Of a stretch of 64,000 bases of DNA, positions 63,137 through 64,000 are shown piece by piece. The notes below the pieces were generated by a model. It saw only the letters and a program-made list of their open reading frames with translations. It made no database searches and was not told the DNA's origin. Made by a program: the position numbers and the translations under genes. This DNA is from Ramlibacter agri. GTDB lineage: Bacteria > Pseudomonadota > Gammaproteobacteria > Burkholderiales > Burkholderiaceae_C. Within the stretch, counting starts at the first letter, position 1, and every line of letters starts with the position of its first letter. The stretch is from NCBI RefSeq assembly GCF_012927085.1, contig NZ_JABBFX010000002.1:558001-622000 (forward strand), in the 5' to 3' direction.

Positions 63137-64000
63137 TCATGCGAGCATCGCTTCCTCGCGGCTCGAAATGCGCATCAGGTGCGCGACGTCCAGGATCAGC
63201 GCCACCGAGCCATCGCCCATCACCGTGGCGCCGGCCAGGCCGGGCACGCGGCGGAAGTTGGCTTCCAGGCTCTTGACCACCACCTGCTGCTGGCCCACCA
63301 GTTCGTCGACGATCAGGGCCGCGTTGCTGCCCTCGGTTTCCACGATGACGGCAATGCCGCCGGCGCCCTCGCCGCGCGGCTGCTGCGGCGGGAACAGGCG
63401 CGCCAGGTGCAGCACCGGCAGGTATTCCTCGCGCACGCGCAGCGTGTCGCCGGTGCCGGGCAGCGTGTGGATGTCGGACGCCTTCACGCTCAGCGACTCG
63501 ACGACGGCCGCCAGCGGCAGCACGTAGGTCTCGGCGCCGATGGAGACCGTCATCGCTTCCATGATGGCCAGCGTCAGCGGCACGCTCACGGTCACCTTGC
63601 AGCCCTGCCCCGCGGTGGAGGAGAGGTCGATGGTGCCGCCCAGCGCCTGGATATTGCGGCGGACCACGTCCATGCCGACGCCGCGCCCGGAGATCTCGGT
63701 CACGCGTTCGGCGGTGGAGAAGCCCGCTTCGAAGATCAGGTTGAAGACCTCCGCATCGGGCGCGTCCGGCGCGATGGGCATGCCGCGCTCGATGGCGCGC
63801 GCCAGGATCCGCTCGCGGTCCAGGCCCCGGCCGTCGTCCGTGACCTCGATGACTATGTTCCCCCCGCGCTGGCTGGCGCGCAGGGTGACGGTGCCCACGG
63901 CCGGTTTCCCGGCGGCGACCCGTGATTCGGGTCGCTCCAGCCCATGGTCAATGGCGTTGCGGACGAGGTGCGTGAGCGGATCGGAGATCTTCTCGATCAG
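63137..64000 (-). CDS. cheA: chemotaxis histidine kinase CheA, C-terminal part (cut by window edge)
   Basis: The last 287 codons are visible and the frame is open to base 64000. The HATPase domain shows the N box LVRNAIDHGLE, G1 VTDDGRGLDRE and G2 GRGVGMDVVRRNIQAL. The CheW-like regulatory domain then runs from about PLTLAIMEAMTVSIG to the end, with VLPLAAVVESL and FRRVPGLAGATVMGDGSVALILDV. The histidine phosphotransfer domain lies outside. It autophosphorylates in response to receptors and phosphorylates CheB and CheY. A terminator follows. Confidence 0.96.
   Translation of the reverse strand: MIEKISDPLTHLVRNAIDHGLERPESRVAAGKPAVGTVTLRASQRGGNIVIEVTDDGRGLDRERILARAIERGMPIAPDAPDAEVFNLIFEAGFSTAERVTEISGRGVGMDVVRRNIQALGGTIDLSSTAGQGCKVTVSVPLTLAIMEAMTVSIGAETYVLPLAAVVESLSVKASDIHTLPGTGDTLRVREEYLPVLHLARLFPPQQPRGEGAGGIAVIVETEGSNAALIVDELVGQQQVVVKSLEANFRRVPGLAGATVMGDGSVALILDVAHLMRISSREEAMLA

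Overview
The window reads as a chromosomal stretch of a high-G+C betaproteobacterium of the Burkholderiales, most likely Comamonadaceae (Ramlibacter/Variovorax-like). That placement is an inference from the gene families, their order, the MarR/TRAP/liv-rich metabolic content and the composition. It was not tested by any search. About 53 protein genes are packed with 4-base ATGA/GTGA overlaps. No rRNA, tRNA, CRISPR array, integrase or transposase was seen. No gene-free stretch exceeds 300 bases; the longest is 675-952.

Left part (1-17400). A truncated prkA kinase gene sits downstream of a sigma-54-like site. Next comes a minus-strand N-acetylglucosamine operon (kinase, nagA, SIS-type deaminase) and an amidohydrolase. 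Divergent from the amidohydrolase is a long plus-strand catabolic operon that looks like uptake and CoA-dependent breakdown of hydroxycinnamates: crotonase, feruloyl-CoA synthase, SDR dehydrogenase, a liv-type ABC importer (with a fused permease-ATPase), an acyl-CoA dehydrogenase and a MarR regulator. An HxlR-like regulator coupled to a fumarylacetoacetate-hydrolase family enzyme and an FKBP follow.

Middle (17400-33320). This part holds grpE-dnaK-dnaJ behind a good sigma-32 promoter, a small membrane protein, a PA0069-type radical SAM protein, a short-Q-loop cytochrome bd oxidase (cydAB), a nitronate monooxygenase and an etfB-etfA-acyl-CoA dehydrogenase operon with two palindromic operator candidates. 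A divergent TRAP transporter follows.

33395-38567 is the most unusual part. A class III nucleotide cyclase with TolB-like and TPR regions is followed by a soluble vanadium-haloperoxidase/PAP2-type protein with a Trp-Gly-Gly repeat N-terminus, and then a cytoplasmic-looking subtilase. The last two genes are visibly poorer in G+C than their neighbours.

Right part (38551-64000). It starts with an MscS channel, an enoyl-CoA hydratase and a histone-deacetylase-like enzyme. A MoxR-DUF58-transglutaminase operon with mltB and an HD-like gene comes next, then a circularly permuted ATP-grasp/alpha-E/TPR-glycosyltransferase cassette and comEC. The end is a chemotaxis cluster, read in order cheA (cut by the window end), a PstS-like binding protein, mcp, cheW, mcp, mcp, cheR, cheD, cheB.

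Palindromic REP-like elements punctuate the window at gene 3' ends. In three cases the TAG inside the element is the stop codon of the adjacent gene.
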